NCBI GenBank assembly: GCA_013397455.1 | Contig: VYZB01000295.1 | Span: forward strand, 559,930-623,929 | Direction of reading: 5' to 3' | Length of the DNA: 64,000 nt | Source of the DNA: Crotophaga sulcirostris | Taxonomy: Eukaryota > Chordata > Aves > Cuculiformes > Crotophagidae | In this document: positions 21,701 to 36,700 of the stretch, in pieces | Layout of the letters: each line of letters opens with the position of its first letter | How positions within the stretch are numbered: the first letter of the stretch is position 1 | Notes under the pieces: model-generated | What the model saw: only the letters and a program-made list of their open reading frames with translations | What the model was told of the DNA's origin: nothing | The model's database searches: none | Program-made: the position numbers and the translations under genes

Positions 21701-24700
21701 GTCATTTTTAACAGTCCACGCTAAGGCATTAAAGACAGGCAGGATTCTGTTCTTCAATCCTGCTTTGAAAATCTCTTCATAATGTGCCCCTAAAAGAAAC
21801 TCCCAGTTTGTTGGCTTTGATTTGTCCTTTGTTTGTGGCTGGACACAGGTCATGGGCCAGAATCTCACCGGGCAATACCAACACAGAGAAATTTGCAGCT
21901 CCATGTAAGCAACTTCAGTTCATCTTGGCCACATCCCTGCTGCATTTCCCAGAGCTGTGCTTCAACTGATGGGGGTGCAAACTGAACTCTGGCTCGCCTG
22001 GCCGAGCCTGCCAAGAAAAGCATTAGCTAAGCAGAAACAGCTTGTAGCTTAGGGCAAAGGTGAGCATGCATTAAGTATCCACATCTTGATACAGAAAGGA
22101 TGCAGCTGCACTGAAAACAGGGAAAGGGGACTGGGCAGACAGACAGCCGCCTGAGGTGACCCAGGAGCGCATGTCACGCTGCTTGCTGAGAAAGGCTTCT
22201 TTGTCTCCCTGCATTATGCCTGCCTGTTTTGACTGAGATGCAGAACAAATGCAAGAAACACACCTATATGGCCTTGATGACTTTTTCTGTTACTTAGTGT
22301 TGCTTTGTTGTGCTCGAAAAGGCCTTCAATGTGATGGGCCATTGTGTATATCTCAGTTACAGCCAAGCAGAGATATTTGTACAGCTGGGTTTGCCACTCC
22401 CTAAAGTGCAGGCTAGGGGACAGAGAGGGTGTCTGAATGCAGGGGCACCTTTCTAACAAGAGAATTCACTGCTGAATTACAGATGGGAGACAGGAGGAAG
22501 AGACTGAAGTTCTTTGTCTTTACCTAGGAAAAAGCAGGGAGAAGAGGTGAGGAGACCTTTAACCATCACCTGGCCCTTTAGCACTGGCTAGTGAGTCTGC
22601 CTGACCCCATGTCATACAGCATGACACTGTTTGTATCGCTCCCCTGTTCCCATTTAGATTAGAGCTTAAACAGTATGACCTACATTTCCAGACCTTATTT
22701 TGAACATAGCTAAGGCAAGCCCTGCTTTGGCTGCAGCCCTGCTGTGTCCATGAGAACCCCCCAAAGAGACAGGACAGCATTTCTAATCAGTTTTATGAGG
22801 AATGGTCTTATTGGAGTTTTTGGACTTCACCTGGTTCTTGTTCTGACAAGGCTTCACCACTTTGATAAATTTTGTCTGTAACATCCCCCCCCAGCCTGTG
22901 CACTACAGATGACTTTAAAATGAACTTGACTTCCACTTCCACTTCCAACTGTTTTTCTTATCAAACTGTCTTTTGTATCTATTTTTGCACTAGTAAAATG
23001 ATAGCATTGTGGGCTTTGAAGCCATAAGACTAAACATTAGAGATACCAGTTCTGTGTTCTCCTGAACTTTGGCAGCAATCGAAAGACTGGATTTGTAACT
23101 TGACCTCCATATCTACCAAATGCCTGTTTGGCAAAACAGTTCTTGAGTGGCACACCTTGGTTCTGGATTTAGCTCAGCACTGTTTTGGGGGGCTGTTTTG
23201 TGGGAAGGGGTAGCTTCCTCTTCCTGCAGTGAGTTCAGGTCCAGCCAGGAGACACCTTGGGTGTTGGCGTGAGGTAGCACAGTACTTGAACAGTCCTGGC
23301 TGCTGTTGATGAGACTCAGTTCTAGCAATGGGGAATGCCTGGAGTGTAACACTTATTTCTTTTAGTTGTCCATTGGCATCCAGCAGGGATAAACTCTGAG
23401 CCCATTAGTATGATGGTAACTTTGGTCACTTTTGGAAATGTGGGACTATGTGGGCTCAAAGCCTCTCCCTTTGCATGGCAGGGGTGAGATAAGCCCCGTG
23501 TCTGAGCTCCAGTCATGTGTCTTAACTGAAACTTTCTCATTTCCAATTAACTGTGGAGCTTTAAAAGTTGAACAGCAGGCCTCTTCTCTTCATACCCTCT
23601 CCTTTCTTTGTTACTCTCACGTTCCTTCTCATTCCAACTCCCTAAGGGGAAAACCAACTGCTGTTTGCAGTTCACTGCTGTCTATTACATTTATTTCCTC
23701 AGTCTTGCTCTCTCTCAGAGCATGAACCCAGCCAACTAACTTCTTATCAGTTTGACAGGCTGTGACTGTTGTCCTGGTGACCAGCGTAGTTCCGCTATCA
23801 TCATGTGCAGAAGGCAGCAAAAGACACCTTGACCTGTGGGTGTAACCGTGCATGCGCATGATATGCCACTAAGTCCCTGGGATACATGAAGATAAGATCC
23901 AACCCTTGGTCTATGTATGTAAGAGATGAAATAAAAACAAGATGGAGAAGCATGCAAAGTTAATAACTATAAAAGTAATGAGAATGTGTGGAGGAGTTGC
24001 AAATGCTCAGCTCTTCTCAACATCTGATCTGTGTACCAGTCATCTAGTGCCTTTGTATTTGAGACATGCTTGCCCGCCAGCCTGCTGTCTCCCTGCTGTC
24101 TTTTTCTACCCACTCCCTTATTTCTTTCTTTTCTTAGGTTTATGGACATGAGAAAGAATAGTGTTAGTAACACTTCTGAGTCATGTTTTCCATCCAGACA
24201 CACCATGCTTAACATTTAGACATGTAACATGTCATATAGACATTTCTGTACAACGTTGACTCCCAGACTGATTTTGTGGTGCCCTGCAACAGATTATCTC
24301 CTAGGTGCTAACAGAAAGCCCTGCTTTCAACAGTATACAATCCAAGTGGAAGAGTAGGAACAACAGATGGAAAGACATGGGTAAGGGGGCACAAAAAACC
24401 AGTGAGACACCATTACTCAGCATATAAGCAACAGTGTCAGCACACCAGCTGCCTAACGCTTGGGACAGCTTTTGCAGGCTGCGCAGTGTGTTCTTGTTTT
24501 AGCTTTGGCTGATGCACTCAGATTTTGTCAGCTTTGAGCCATTGAAGACAACGTGGGATTGGTAACCTAAATAAAACCAGATCATGGCTAGTACAGGCTG
24601 TATGTTGGTTAGGGGATAAGAAAATGTTTATGTCTTTTACCTGTGAGAGGCTTGTAACAAGCCTGCCTGTTTCTGTGCTGAAAACTACTGGAGTCCAAGT

Positions 24701-27700
24701 GGGGCACAGCCCACAGGCTTGTGTACCTTATACCTGTGTGGTAGCATAATGGTGTAGCCATGGTTGCTGCGAGGAGGAATGTTCTGGTTTATCTCCAACT
24801 CAGCTAATCTTCCATGGCTGATTGAGAGCTGAATATGGTTGGTTTACTGTAAAAACTGGCCTTTCTGAACACTTGTTACCAGGCACAGCTCACAGACATA
24901 ACAGTCTTGCACTGGACACAAAATCATAGGAAGGTACGTTTGACCTTCTCTCTGTCATTTTTTGCTTATATATTGATGCCTTTAGCATTGCCCTTGCCTG
25001 CGTTTGCTTATCTATAACCTCCAGAGGCCTTGCAGCAGATAGGATGCTCCGCTAGACCTGCCCAGCCTCTGCTCCATCTGTTCATCTCCAATCAGCCTGC
25101 GTGGGGGAGGATTTCTGTGGGAAGCATTGGGAAGAGGAGCTGATGCAGCACATCTGTCTCTTGGGAAGATCTCTAAAGTGATGCTTCAGGGCAGGCTGTG
25201 TTTCAGTGGTGGTCGGCAGGGAGAAGGGATATCCTCGTGAACAACATGACTCAGCCCTCATGCCAGGGCTGGTGGGAGGTGCTGACTGTCTCGGCTGAGG
25301 GATCAGAGCCCTGCTGACTAACAAGGAGAGGTTTAAGGATGTTGTGGGATGGAGCTTATGTAATGTAAAATTCATGGTGCTAGCAGGCCATTTTAAATAA
25401 AACATTACCTTCCCTGAAAAAGAAACAAAGTCTTCATTTCATGCTTGTGGAAAAAAAACAAATGCAAAGAAAGGATGTTTAAAGAATGAGGGAATTCAGG
25501 ACTGTCTTGTGTGTGTCAGTCTGATGTGACCCTGAATCTGCTCTCTCAGCAGCTTTTGCATTGGAATGACTCCTGCATGTTGCCCATGAGCAAACGTAGC
25601 ATTGAGCGGAACATCACTTTGATTAGAGGAGAAAAGGACTCGTGCTTTCTGATGAGCAAAACCAGAGGAGCTGCGTTACCACTGCAACAGCTTCAGCTTC
25701 TGGAGTGGCTCCATGAACTGCAATGATGCAGTGCATGGTGCTGGTGGGTGACGGAGCAGACCTGAACCAGCTCTCTTATTGCAGGACAGCTGATAACCTG
25801 GCTCCCATTACAATTCTCCTGCTTTTTGTTTGCCTGCCTGCCTGTGACCATTGTCCTACACTCATGAGTACTTCTTCTGTTACTGAGATCACACTGTTTC
25901 CCTTCAGTAGCTCATAACTCTCCTTGATGTTATGTCTATTGAAATTTCTAAGAGATCTGTGAAAGTCCCGTGTACCTTGAGGTAGTAAGGCACAATTATG
26001 TGGCCCTTCTTTTGTAACATGAGTTCTTCGTCTATGGGAAGCCTGATAAATGAAGAAGCTATTGTTTGTTGTTTTACAAATGGCTCTTGAGATAAATGGG
26101 AATCTGGCACCAACAACTGAGTTATTTCAGGGGTAACTGAAATGGCTGGAAAGCAGTTTTTGCTTCTAATGAGTACAGTGAATAATTGGTGCCTTCTGTT
26201 CTTTTTCAAGGCAGCATTAGTTTGCTGGTTTAAACAATAAGACTGAGAGTGCATGTGTCAGTTACTGATAAAGTACATTTTGTTTTTGTAGGAATTGATC
26301 CCCAAAAACTATAGCTACAGAAAATTCAGCGCAACATCACATGCTATGTTTTGGAGGTGAATGGTAGCACCCATGCACAAGTCTTATATGGGGGATGGAA
26401 AAAAGGTGGAAAGCGTGGGGTATAAGAAGCTGTCTTCATTACTTTTATCTAAAACCACTGGTTTTCCTGGGGGTAATGTTAGAATCATGTGGCATAGTAG
26501 TGTTAGATGATGACACAGCCACGCATGGCTAATCCTCCAGCCAGCCTGTATCATGCAGGCCATTCCAGCAAGTTTGCAGAACATGTCCCATGCTCTTAAA
26601 ACAACCCTGAGCGTCCCTGCATGTGATTCTCAGTCACCACGCCTGAAACTCACAGCTGAGTTCCCAAGCTGTAAGACAGCCTAGCCAGGCGCCTGCCTTT
26701 TCTCCCATTCATTTGTGGCATTTCTGTTTGAAGGAAAGTCTACAGTTGCCTGCCCTGGGCATAGTTTGTGTAGCTTTATCTGCAGTGTGTACCTAATGCT
26801 ATGTGTGGTCTTTGCTGGAGAAAGAAAGAAACGTTATTTGTGGTTTGGAAGCTGAGTTGGATCTGGTCCAGTTGTCTTTGTCTCTGCCTGTATTGTTTCT
26901 TTTGAAGTTCTTGATTTTGGAGGAGAGTCACCTAGAGGATATCAGGAGTTAGCTCAGAGAGGCAGGCTGTTTGGGATGGGAGCTTCAGGGCTTAAGCTCA
27001 ATTAGAAAGGACAGATGAAAACAGATTTTCTGAATTTGAGCATATGCGATATGTTGATGGATTGCCAAAGAGGCAATTGGGACCCCAGTTTCTGGGGCTG
27101 CAGTTGCTATGCAGAGGCAGAAAAGGTGTCAGCAAGCAGCAGACCCTCCCAGCCAGCTTAACTCCTTCCCTTTCCCTGGTAGTAGAAGCAGCTCCTCTCC
27201 ATGTTTTCATCCTCTCAGCAGCAAAATCCGATGTTGCTGGCACAGTTTAGAAGCCAAGTGCCAGCAGTGTTTCCCAGCTGTGCAGAAGCCCTGACTGGTA
27301 GTGGTGTCCTGGGGAAGTGGGGCAAGCAAGATTCCCATGCAGGGCTCCCCTCCTGCTGAGATGACTTGCCCCAGTGTGTAACTTTTGCTGTAACCATTGC
27401 CAGATACAAAACCCAAAAAGGTATTTGACTTGTCAACGATACAGTTGTCCCTGTGCCCTCACAGACTGTATACATCTGAATTTTCTCATGTGAGTGGAAA
27501 GTCAGGAGACTGAAGACTAATTTCTGACAATTTTTGTCGTGGTTAATTTCTGGAAATTTAGGATGTGGCTCATCTGCTCTGAAATACATGAGTCAACGTC
27601 CAAGCTACTCATTCTGAATTTCTTCTGTTCTAGATGGAGAGAATCAGGCAGTGCTGGTATGCTGCTTGACTGGCCCATTTTAGATGTTTGCATTTGCTTG

Positions 27701-30700
27701 AGAGGAAGGGTAATGCCTATGCCTGTGCCTTTTCTTCAGATTACAAAAGCAGTCTGAATTATCAGCAGAGATGTAGACTTCTTCACACTTGCCATGCAAG
27801 GTTAGTAAAAGGAATCACATCCGCAGAAATTGAATTGCCTGTTAACTCATGCACAGGGCGAAGACTCTGAGTTCCCCGGACAAGCCACATGGTGACCAGG
27901 CAGGTGGAGATCTGGACACAGAGGCTTCCCTCTACGTCACGGCCATATGGGACCTCTCCTCCTCAAGTGGATCCACTCTGGCTTGGTTGTCTGATGGATA
28001 CTGGTTGGAGTTGTGACTACTAATAACCTGCTGAATGAAAAGCTGATATAGGATTTTGTTACCTTGAGTTGTTTTGTTTGTGCCAAGGAGGTAAGAAAAG
28101 GTCTCAAAAAAAATAAACATGAGCCTCTGCACAAGTTTTCGGTTGCTGAACTTGACTCTTCTGCTGACTTTTGTCTAGCTGCTGAGATCTTGGGTCTACC
28201 CTTGAAAGAGTTGTGAAGATCTAAGTGCAGTGTCTTCTATAATCTTTAAAACTCTGCCTGATTCCCCACCTTCTGTAACCCCTGGCATCTTTTCTGCTCC
28301 ATATCCTTGTCTCTTTTTACCTGCATCATTTTCTTGCCTTTTCATAATCTCTCTGTGCTCTTGTCTGGTTTAGTTTGTTCATGGCTTCATGCGCTTTGTT
28401 CTGTTGACTGCCAAGGCACGTGACCTGCAAGGTCTCTTGATTTAGTCTGACTTTTCCTTTTAAAAAGAGACCTGAGATCTCAGTAACCCACTCAAAGAAG
28501 TAAAAAAACAAACCAGCCCAAACAAGACAGACAGGAAAATATACAGCGGATCTTTCTGTGCTCTCATAAATAAAAGTCAGACAATCACATGGCTTTCTAA
28601 AAATAACACCCATAGCAAGTGTTTCGGAAGGAATAATACTGACCTAGTTTGCATGTTGCCCACATGCAAAAAATAAGTTGGTGAGGAAAACCCAGTTGCC
28701 TAATGCAGTGTTTGCATTTGCTGAACCAGGTCTGAATTGAGAGATAGCTAATTAGCCCTTATATTCTTCTCTTGGTGGCCCCTCTGGTGGTTTCAGAGAA
28801 GAGGAGAAGGGGGATGCTCACTGGCAGCACGGCCCGCAGCAGTCGCTTGCCTTCTACGTGGGCTGGACGTGTGGTTTGTGCCTGTGTGCTGCAGTCATGA
28901 GGTTCAGCATGAGCAGGAGGAGGCTTCTTCTGTAGACTCAGTCTAGGATGTTCAAGTCTGGAGAAAGGGCAGAATATCTCTGTGATCAGAGAACATGAAT
29001 TATGTGAATTTATGTATGTGAATTTAGCTTTCTGCCTCCACCCATGAGACAGAGCCAGACCAAAATGTTTTGGTATTGTTAAGAGACCTCCCTTGGCTGC
29101 CCAGCTCCTGCCTGCCCTGAGGACTCAGTCTGGGCTCTTGTCCTTGTCGCTGCAGTCAGTGCTGCAGCATAGCCCTGGGCTGGGAGCTGTACCTTGGAGG
29201 GCCAGTGTCTTTCACTAGCTCCTGCCTACCTGCTCCTTCTCATCCTTCCCAAGGGGATGTGTCTCAGTTGCTGGCCTGGACCTGGAGCTGCTCCCGGTGG
29301 GTAGCTCAGCAGCAGTGACAGCAGCCATGAGGGCATCAAGCTGCATCCCTTGCTGTGATGGACACCCTCTGGTCCTGAACCTGGTCTGGTGAGTATCATT
29401 GGTTAACATGAAAGGTTATTGGGCCTGGCTTATGGAGGAGCCCACTAGGATCTGAAGGAGATGTGGAATGTGATAGTATACTAAATGGAGCATTAGTAGA
29501 GGCAGGAACAAAAGGTCTCAAAGGTCTTTACTGCAGGGCTGACCAGCCTTTCTGTCCCCCTGAGCCACATACCACCATCATCGTGTTATTGAGTGTCCGA
29601 GGAAGCGCTTCCCATATCTTGAAGAACTTGCAGATGGAGAAGTATCCTGTGTGGCTCACCAGTAGGACCATTGCCTCATCAAGGCCTCCGTAGCTTCCCA
29701 GAGGGAATGGATGTGCGATGTGTCTACAGCTGGATCTAATTGTGACCTGGCAGTGTAGGGCTCAGCAGACTTCACCAGCTTGTTTCCTCTTGGCTTGGTG
29801 TGAACCAGCAGTCCTTGATCCAGCACAGCCTCGCTACCGGCAGCTCAGGGGCATGACCTGCCTCCGAGCTGCCGGAAAGCCATGGGGTGGCTCAGGAGCA
29901 GCAAGCTGGCCACCCCACTGTGCGGTCGTGTCCTCCATGGCTTTGGCATGTCTCAGCCTCTCCATGGAGCTGTGGCTGCCTGGCCTGCCTTGTGTGCTGA
30001 GATGAGGGCTGCAGTCCTTTCCAAACTCTGTGATGAGAGCAGAAGCGTGTCGGGGAGTGCTTTGTGTGGCTATGGATAAAGCTCTTTAAGACTAATGGAT
30101 GCCGTCACTTTCCCTTAAGATTGTATCCTCTTTCTTTTCCCCCCCCTCTGTCATGATAAGTGATACATGAATTTCTGCTCTCTGAACGGCCTCGGTGCTG
30201 GGAAGTGCTCTCGTTCAGGCAGAGAATCTAGGTCAGCTGTTCGTAAGAATAGATCAAGACTTCATTGAATGGAGTGGATGGGCCTTCAGCAGGACGGGGT
30301 GTTTTCCTAGCTTGTTGTGTTCATAAGGAACTCCAAATGTTGTCAGGCTTTTTGTGGATGGCAGCTATATCTTCCTGCCAGCAGTCATTACTGACTGAGT
30401 GCATCACAGGGGAAAATCAATAATATGAAATATTAATTGTGATTTTTTTTAAAACCTAAATTGGAGCACTCAGTGATGAAGATCTGTGCCTGTGTTCAAG
30501 AGGATCTGATTCATGAGACGATTCATGAGGATGGGGCTTAAATTTTGTCTCTGATTCTACACCTATAAATAACTGCTCTTACATATGGCATCTAATTATT
30601 TAATTGTACATGCAAATTAGGTAGTCATTTACATGCTGTCATCAATGGCAATAACTAATAGCACTGGCAGTTATTTCCAAGCACATACGGTAATGCCAAA

Positions 30701-33700
30701 GGTTTTAAATATCAGTCAGTACCTGCCATACACATCAATATCTCTCTCCACCTCTTCCCTTCAAAAAATCTTAGAATAAATTAATATCACAAGGTACACA
30801 TATTTTGTGTAAGACTACAGTCCAGCTTGGAGTTCCTGATTTCTCCACGTAAGATGGCCCCCTGAGACTGGGAAGCAAGAGGAAAGAAAATATTAATATG
30901 CTTTTTCTCAGATGTGTTTACATATGCAAGGAGTGGGGGAAAGAAATTGCAGATATGAAAGACTCAGGTCCCATTTTAACAGAGCGGGATCTATAGCCAT
31001 TTTAATATGGAAGATATTTTACAGCTCTTTGACTCTCCCTTTGCATGATCCTAAGTGATTACCCGGGGTCAGATTAGTAGGAATCAGGACTAGGAAGTGC
31101 CTTGTTCATTTTCTTACCCCCATCAACAAAATCAGTGCAGTCATCTTTTTTTCTTCATGTAAAACAGGAGCATGAAAGCTTATATTTTGCTGCCATTTTG
31201 CCCATCTAAGGCATATTTAACTGTGAGGAGTTTGGTAACAACGAAGGAGACCTCAGTGAACATTTTAACTGTTACTGGGCTTGGAAGTTCCCCATTAAAA
31301 CCTTGTACATAAAATGCCATTAAAAACCCATTCATTCAAACAAACAAGCTCCAAGGCAGCTGCCTTACAATCCAGTGATTCTGTGCCATGTCAACATGAG
31401 CTATATTAAATTGTTTTGCAGTTTGTATGATTTTAAGACGTTATTTACTCCAAGGCATTTGTTGTCATGTAGCCACGGAGCATACAAACACCACTCCACA
31501 GGACTGTTTCCCCACTCACTAAACAGATGTGTACTGCTAAGAGGCTGACTGTTCTCCTTGATACTAAAGGAAATAGTCATGTATTTAAATCCTTTGTTGG
31601 AATGTGCCCTTAATGCTTTTGTTAATTGACTTTCAAGAGTCTCTCCTCTTGACAACCAGTAAATAACACATGCTGGAGATCTAAGGTCACAGCAGTATGG
31701 GTAACATGCTTGTTCAGAATGGGAAAAAAAAATACTGGTTCCTTTTTAAATTTGCTTACTAATTTGGAAACATCCGTATAAATTACCTAGTTCTTGTTCC
31801 TTGAGGACCACATCTTTCTTCTTTGCAGGGGAAAGCTTGCTGTGAGTGATGAACTCTGGCAGAGGAACGCTGGTCACAATGAAGGCGGCAGAGGAACGCT
31901 GCCAACGTGGTGGCAGTTGGTGCTGTGCAGCTCCTGGGAGCTGAGTTAGTGTCTCTGAATCTTTATATAGGGCTCCCTCTGCTTTGCTGAGAAGTGGGAA
32001 GCAACGGAAAGATGAGGTACATCCTGATACTGTCAGCAGATGAATGCATTACACTCTTCCCTTTCCTTTACTTTGCCTGTATCTTTTGCCTGCCCTGCCA
32101 AGTTTTTGCCCACCTCTTTCTTTGTTGGTGTTTCTTTCATGCCTGTAAGAGAAGAACAGGTCAAAAAATATTGAAGACTCTCAGGGAGCTTCCACATCAT
32201 GTAGCAGTACTGAATTTTCTAGTGCCACATCTCTGAATGCTTTCCTGGTTCTGAAAGAATACACAGTGGTGCATTGTAAATGTTTTATCACCCTGTATTT
32301 GAGAGGCCTGCTTTATTCACCCTGAACTCATGCTGATAAAAATGTAATGCTTCTCTTTGTGCTCATAGAGAGTTTGTCCCCAGGGTATTTTTCTGGAACA
32401 GTTTCAGAGGATGATTATGTCTCTCCCTGGACTCTTTTGGGTTGCTCTTGCTGTAGCAAACCCCTCACTGTAACCAGCCAACTCCAGTGTTTAGAGATTG
32501 CAAAAACCTTTTAATGCTGACCTTTTTACAGTCTGACGTGGCATCGTGCGATACTCTGAGCTTTACCAGGGCTGGTGGCTAAACCAGCTCCCCGCTCAGT
32601 GTGGGGTGGGAATGGAGTTCTTACTCAGACTGACCAGAAGTGACAATGGGAGATGGTAGGTGCATTTCTACTAGGTGGGTGTTTCTGCAAATGTGATTTA
32701 TTTAGATGTCGATATGAAAGCCAGTCTCTTTTCTCTGGCCTTCTCTCCTAAATTACCTGTCTGCAGTGTCAGTGTTCAGCAATGCAGATAAGGACCCTGA
32801 GTTGTGTTGTTAATGTACCCCACCCCATATAACAACTCCTTTGGCAGTGCAGGTGCGTGGGGCATTCCTGCTGTCATCATAACCAGAGATACCTGACATG
32901 AATGTTGAGTGGAGAGATGGTTGACTTTTGGTCTTCCATTAATATTTAAATGTGCCCAGCTCCTGTCTGAGAGATCTTGGGATATCCTGGAAGCCAATGT
33001 GTAGTTGTGATTTTTAGCCTCCAGATGGTGTCTCGCAGATATGCCTGTGAAGCCATGTCAGTACAGTGAAACACAGGAGACTAAAAATTACACAACTATT
33101 GGCCTCTTGTGGCAGCAGGAAAAACATGCAAATGATGTAATATGGATTTTCGGTCCCAAATCTCTCCATATGCTGCGCTGTACTGGGCTGTGGGTACAGA
33201 CGTGTGTAGGAAGTTTCCTGCACAGTTGAACCTTTAGTTTTTACTGCTGGAAAGAGTCTATTTAGAAATGCGCAGAGGCATCCTGTCAATCTAAGCCAAA
33301 TGAAAAGACTCCTATAAAATCATTTTAGGCTTGTCTCTGTCCAAATAGACATGGAATATTCATAATATAAGCTTTCCAAAAAAAATCCTCCCTCCAGATA
33401 AAATCATCGATCATGTTGAGAAGAGGCATTGTGCTGGTTGAGGTAGCACATTCTTTACCACACTAGCAAATAATATCTATAATTTAATTTTTTAATAAAG
33501 GTCTTTCCATCCCAAGGCTAGCAACCAGCACTTGAGTTGTAGTTTTCCTCTGGCAGATCTGCCCCTGGCGCCTTCCTTGGATAACTCTTAGGATTAGAAA
33601 CCAGTCTGCTGCGTGGCTGCTTTTCTAGGGATGCGATCAGACTGACAGCTCGTAGCACTGTGCTGGTTTCTAAGGCAGAAACACTTCCCTGAGCTGCTGT

Positions 33701-36700
33701 GAGGAGATCGTTCAGGACTCGGGCTTTCCAAATCCTGAAGTGATGAGGGCGGACCCCAAGCAATAGGAGATAAAATGTGGAAAACTACCTCTGGGATATT
33801 TTTCCTTCTTGTTTTCCTGATCCCTTCAGAGGCAGAGAGAGCAGATCACCTGTCCTTCGAACCCTTCCTTGGCACAGTATACTTTGCAGTTTGGCACAGA
33901 GTGTGTATTGTCTATATAGTTTATATAGAGGTCTATATGGTTGAAGAACACAGTCAGGCAGTATGCCTTCTTCACCTGCTGCTCATGTGGGACTCAAGAG
34001 GCCCTGAGCAAACATGAGTTTGATCAACCTGCTTCACTTCATGGCACTGCTGTTTTCCATGCCTGTTGCTTTCCCTGATGACTTGCCCATGGAGAAATTG
34101 GAAAATAACCCTCAAACTTTTACAGAAAGTTTACATCCTGCCCAGCTCATGCTGTAGCAAGCAGCAGGGGGCTGTTGGCAAACTGGGGTGTATGGGGCAA
34201 GGGGATGGAGCTGACAGGCTCTCGGACCTGGGTCTGTGTGCCCCCTCCTCTTGGTGCCAGTGCCACACTGAGGGCTGCAGCCCTTGTCCCTCCACACCAG
34301 TAATGACAAACCGGCCACTGGTCCTGTACAGGGATGAGGGTTGGCACAGAAATTGCCTTCTGCTCCTCCTTGTAACTGCTATTCCTGTACCTCCCCACAG
34401 CTAAATACAGCCTAGCTCCAAACAGGGCCTCAGAGTTGATTAAGTATGTGAAAAATAACAAGTTTGTTTTGAAATATTTTATTACCTCATTTTTGGGGCC
34501 CGAGGAAACTCTTTTTTAACTAGTCTGTCTTGTGTACCATGTACTCTGGTGGGTAAATTTTCCTCCCTCTTCCACTGATGCTGAAGGAAAACAGAAGGAA
34601 GTTGCAGTATTCTCAGTACTTGCTGGAGGCCTTCAGGGCAAAACCAGGGAGTGAGAATTCCCAGCTTGGTCCCAGTTTCCTTACTGAAGACCAAGGTGCT
34701 ACTTCAGGAAGTATTGCTTTATTCTTCTCTTACTACATGGATAGAGTTTCTTCAGTGCAGGGATTTTTAGGGTCAGTTTGAACATCCCTATTGCTTGGCT
34801 TTCTGCAGTTCATCTGTAGAATTTTGGAGTGATGTGATTTATTTATTTATTACTACTATTCTTCTTGTTGTCAAAAGGGGAAACATCTTTCTTAAAGCAA
34901 TGCTTGTTTCATTTTGAGAAAAAAACCTGCAAAATTAGGCAAAATCCCCAGGAATTAGCTAAAAATATTCCAAAGGAATGGCAAAGTAGGTTACTAATTA
35001 AGTGAAAATCGAGGTCAGTTTGGAATGGGGTCCTCACCATCAGGATGCAAACAGAAGCAGCGCAGATTGTACGTCACACCCAGACGTGTTTTGATTCAGT
35101 GTTCAGGGCAGGGCAAGGGGCAACATTCAGTTCTTTGGGGAACTTATTCTTAGGAGATTAGTGTGGTTTCTGGGACTACTGGGACCATGCTGCCCGTGTG
35201 CCTGTCAATCCATCTGCCTGTCTTTCCCCTCGTCATAAACTGAATTCTTCCTGTTTCAGACAGATTCAGAGCAGGAAATAAGTCTCAGATTAACTTCTGC
35301 AAAATGTGTTGAAAATCTGTGGTTGGATGAAGAAGAGCTAACCAAGTGAATTTTCTCAGTAAGGCAAAGGCAGAAGGTTCCTTCATTCCCTTTTGCCTCA
35401 ACCATGGCCATCAGGCAGGAGCAGCAGTTCAAAATTAGCTCCAAACTCACAGCTTTTTTGCCTGTTTGGGGTTACACAGATGTCGGGAAGCTGAGGGGGT
35501 GCAGCCTGGAGCAAGAAGGCACCATAGGGAAGCAGTTTCATTTTAGCTGTTGCTACAGAAAAGTTTGCTTGTATTCAATATTTGTGCTGCTTTGTTTACT
35601 CTTGGACACACAGGTTAGCTGGAAGGTAAACAGGGATTTGTTGAGCAACAGAGGCAAGGAAACCATGTCTGCATACCTGCAGCTTGAGCTGCCAAGTGGA
35701 GTCTCTGATGTCTAATAAAGGCTGAGTTCATGTCGTGATTTCTTCCTTAGCAGGAGCAGTGACAATCTCTCTTCTCTCCTTAGCCATGTATTTTCATGAA
35801 GTGTGTAAGGGTGTTCTATTTTGTGCCAGCCATCCTCTGTCAGTTTCATTAAAACTGGCTTTAAAATTGGTTAAAACTGACTTAAAACCCACTCAATTGC
35901 ATTAGGGCAGGAGATCAGATGAACAGAGATGCTGTGTGGCTGTGCTGCCTCATTCCTTTAGGAAATGGGTTATTCTGATGAAATGAGAATAAATACATGC
36001 TTTCCACAGAATGATAAACAACTAATTTTGCACAAATAACAAAGTCGCCTCTTGCATAGGACTATTATGGCAATGCCAGCTGCAATGTCAAACTGGGAGG
36101 GGAAGATCTGTTTTGTTTTGATTTGATTTGTTTGTTTGTTTTCCCTCTCTCCAAAAGCCTACCTTGCTTATAATATAGACTGGCTGTTCTTTGCTGATGA
36201 AAGTCAAAGGTGCTGTGTCTGGGTGGAGGAACATGTTGTCAGAGTACAGCATATCTTCACAAAGTGCTTTTGCATGGTTTTATACTTCAGGGAACCACTA
36301 TGTCTCTGTGATGTACTCTGCATCATAATTAATATTCCTTTTCACCATCTTTCATGCCTTTATGTCAAAGTGGTGGAGAGTACCAGCATGTTCTGGAAAC
36401 AAAGAAGGAGGTAAAAAAATCCCAGATCTCTCTCTCCAGATACTGCAGATCCAGTCTGCCAGTTAGGTCTCAAGTGTATTTCATATAACAGATGCTACTG
36501 AGCACAAAGTTTCCATTGTATATGCTTGACTGTGTTCATGTGGAGTCCCTGAAAAGCAAGCAGGGGCATCACTGCATTGCTGGAATTGGAATATTAATGT
36601 AATTGGACTGTTGCAAAGTCATTTCATTTGAAGTGCTAATAGTCTGACTTCATCTGATTAGTAATCAGACCAAACAGCTATTGTTCAAGTGAGGCGCACA

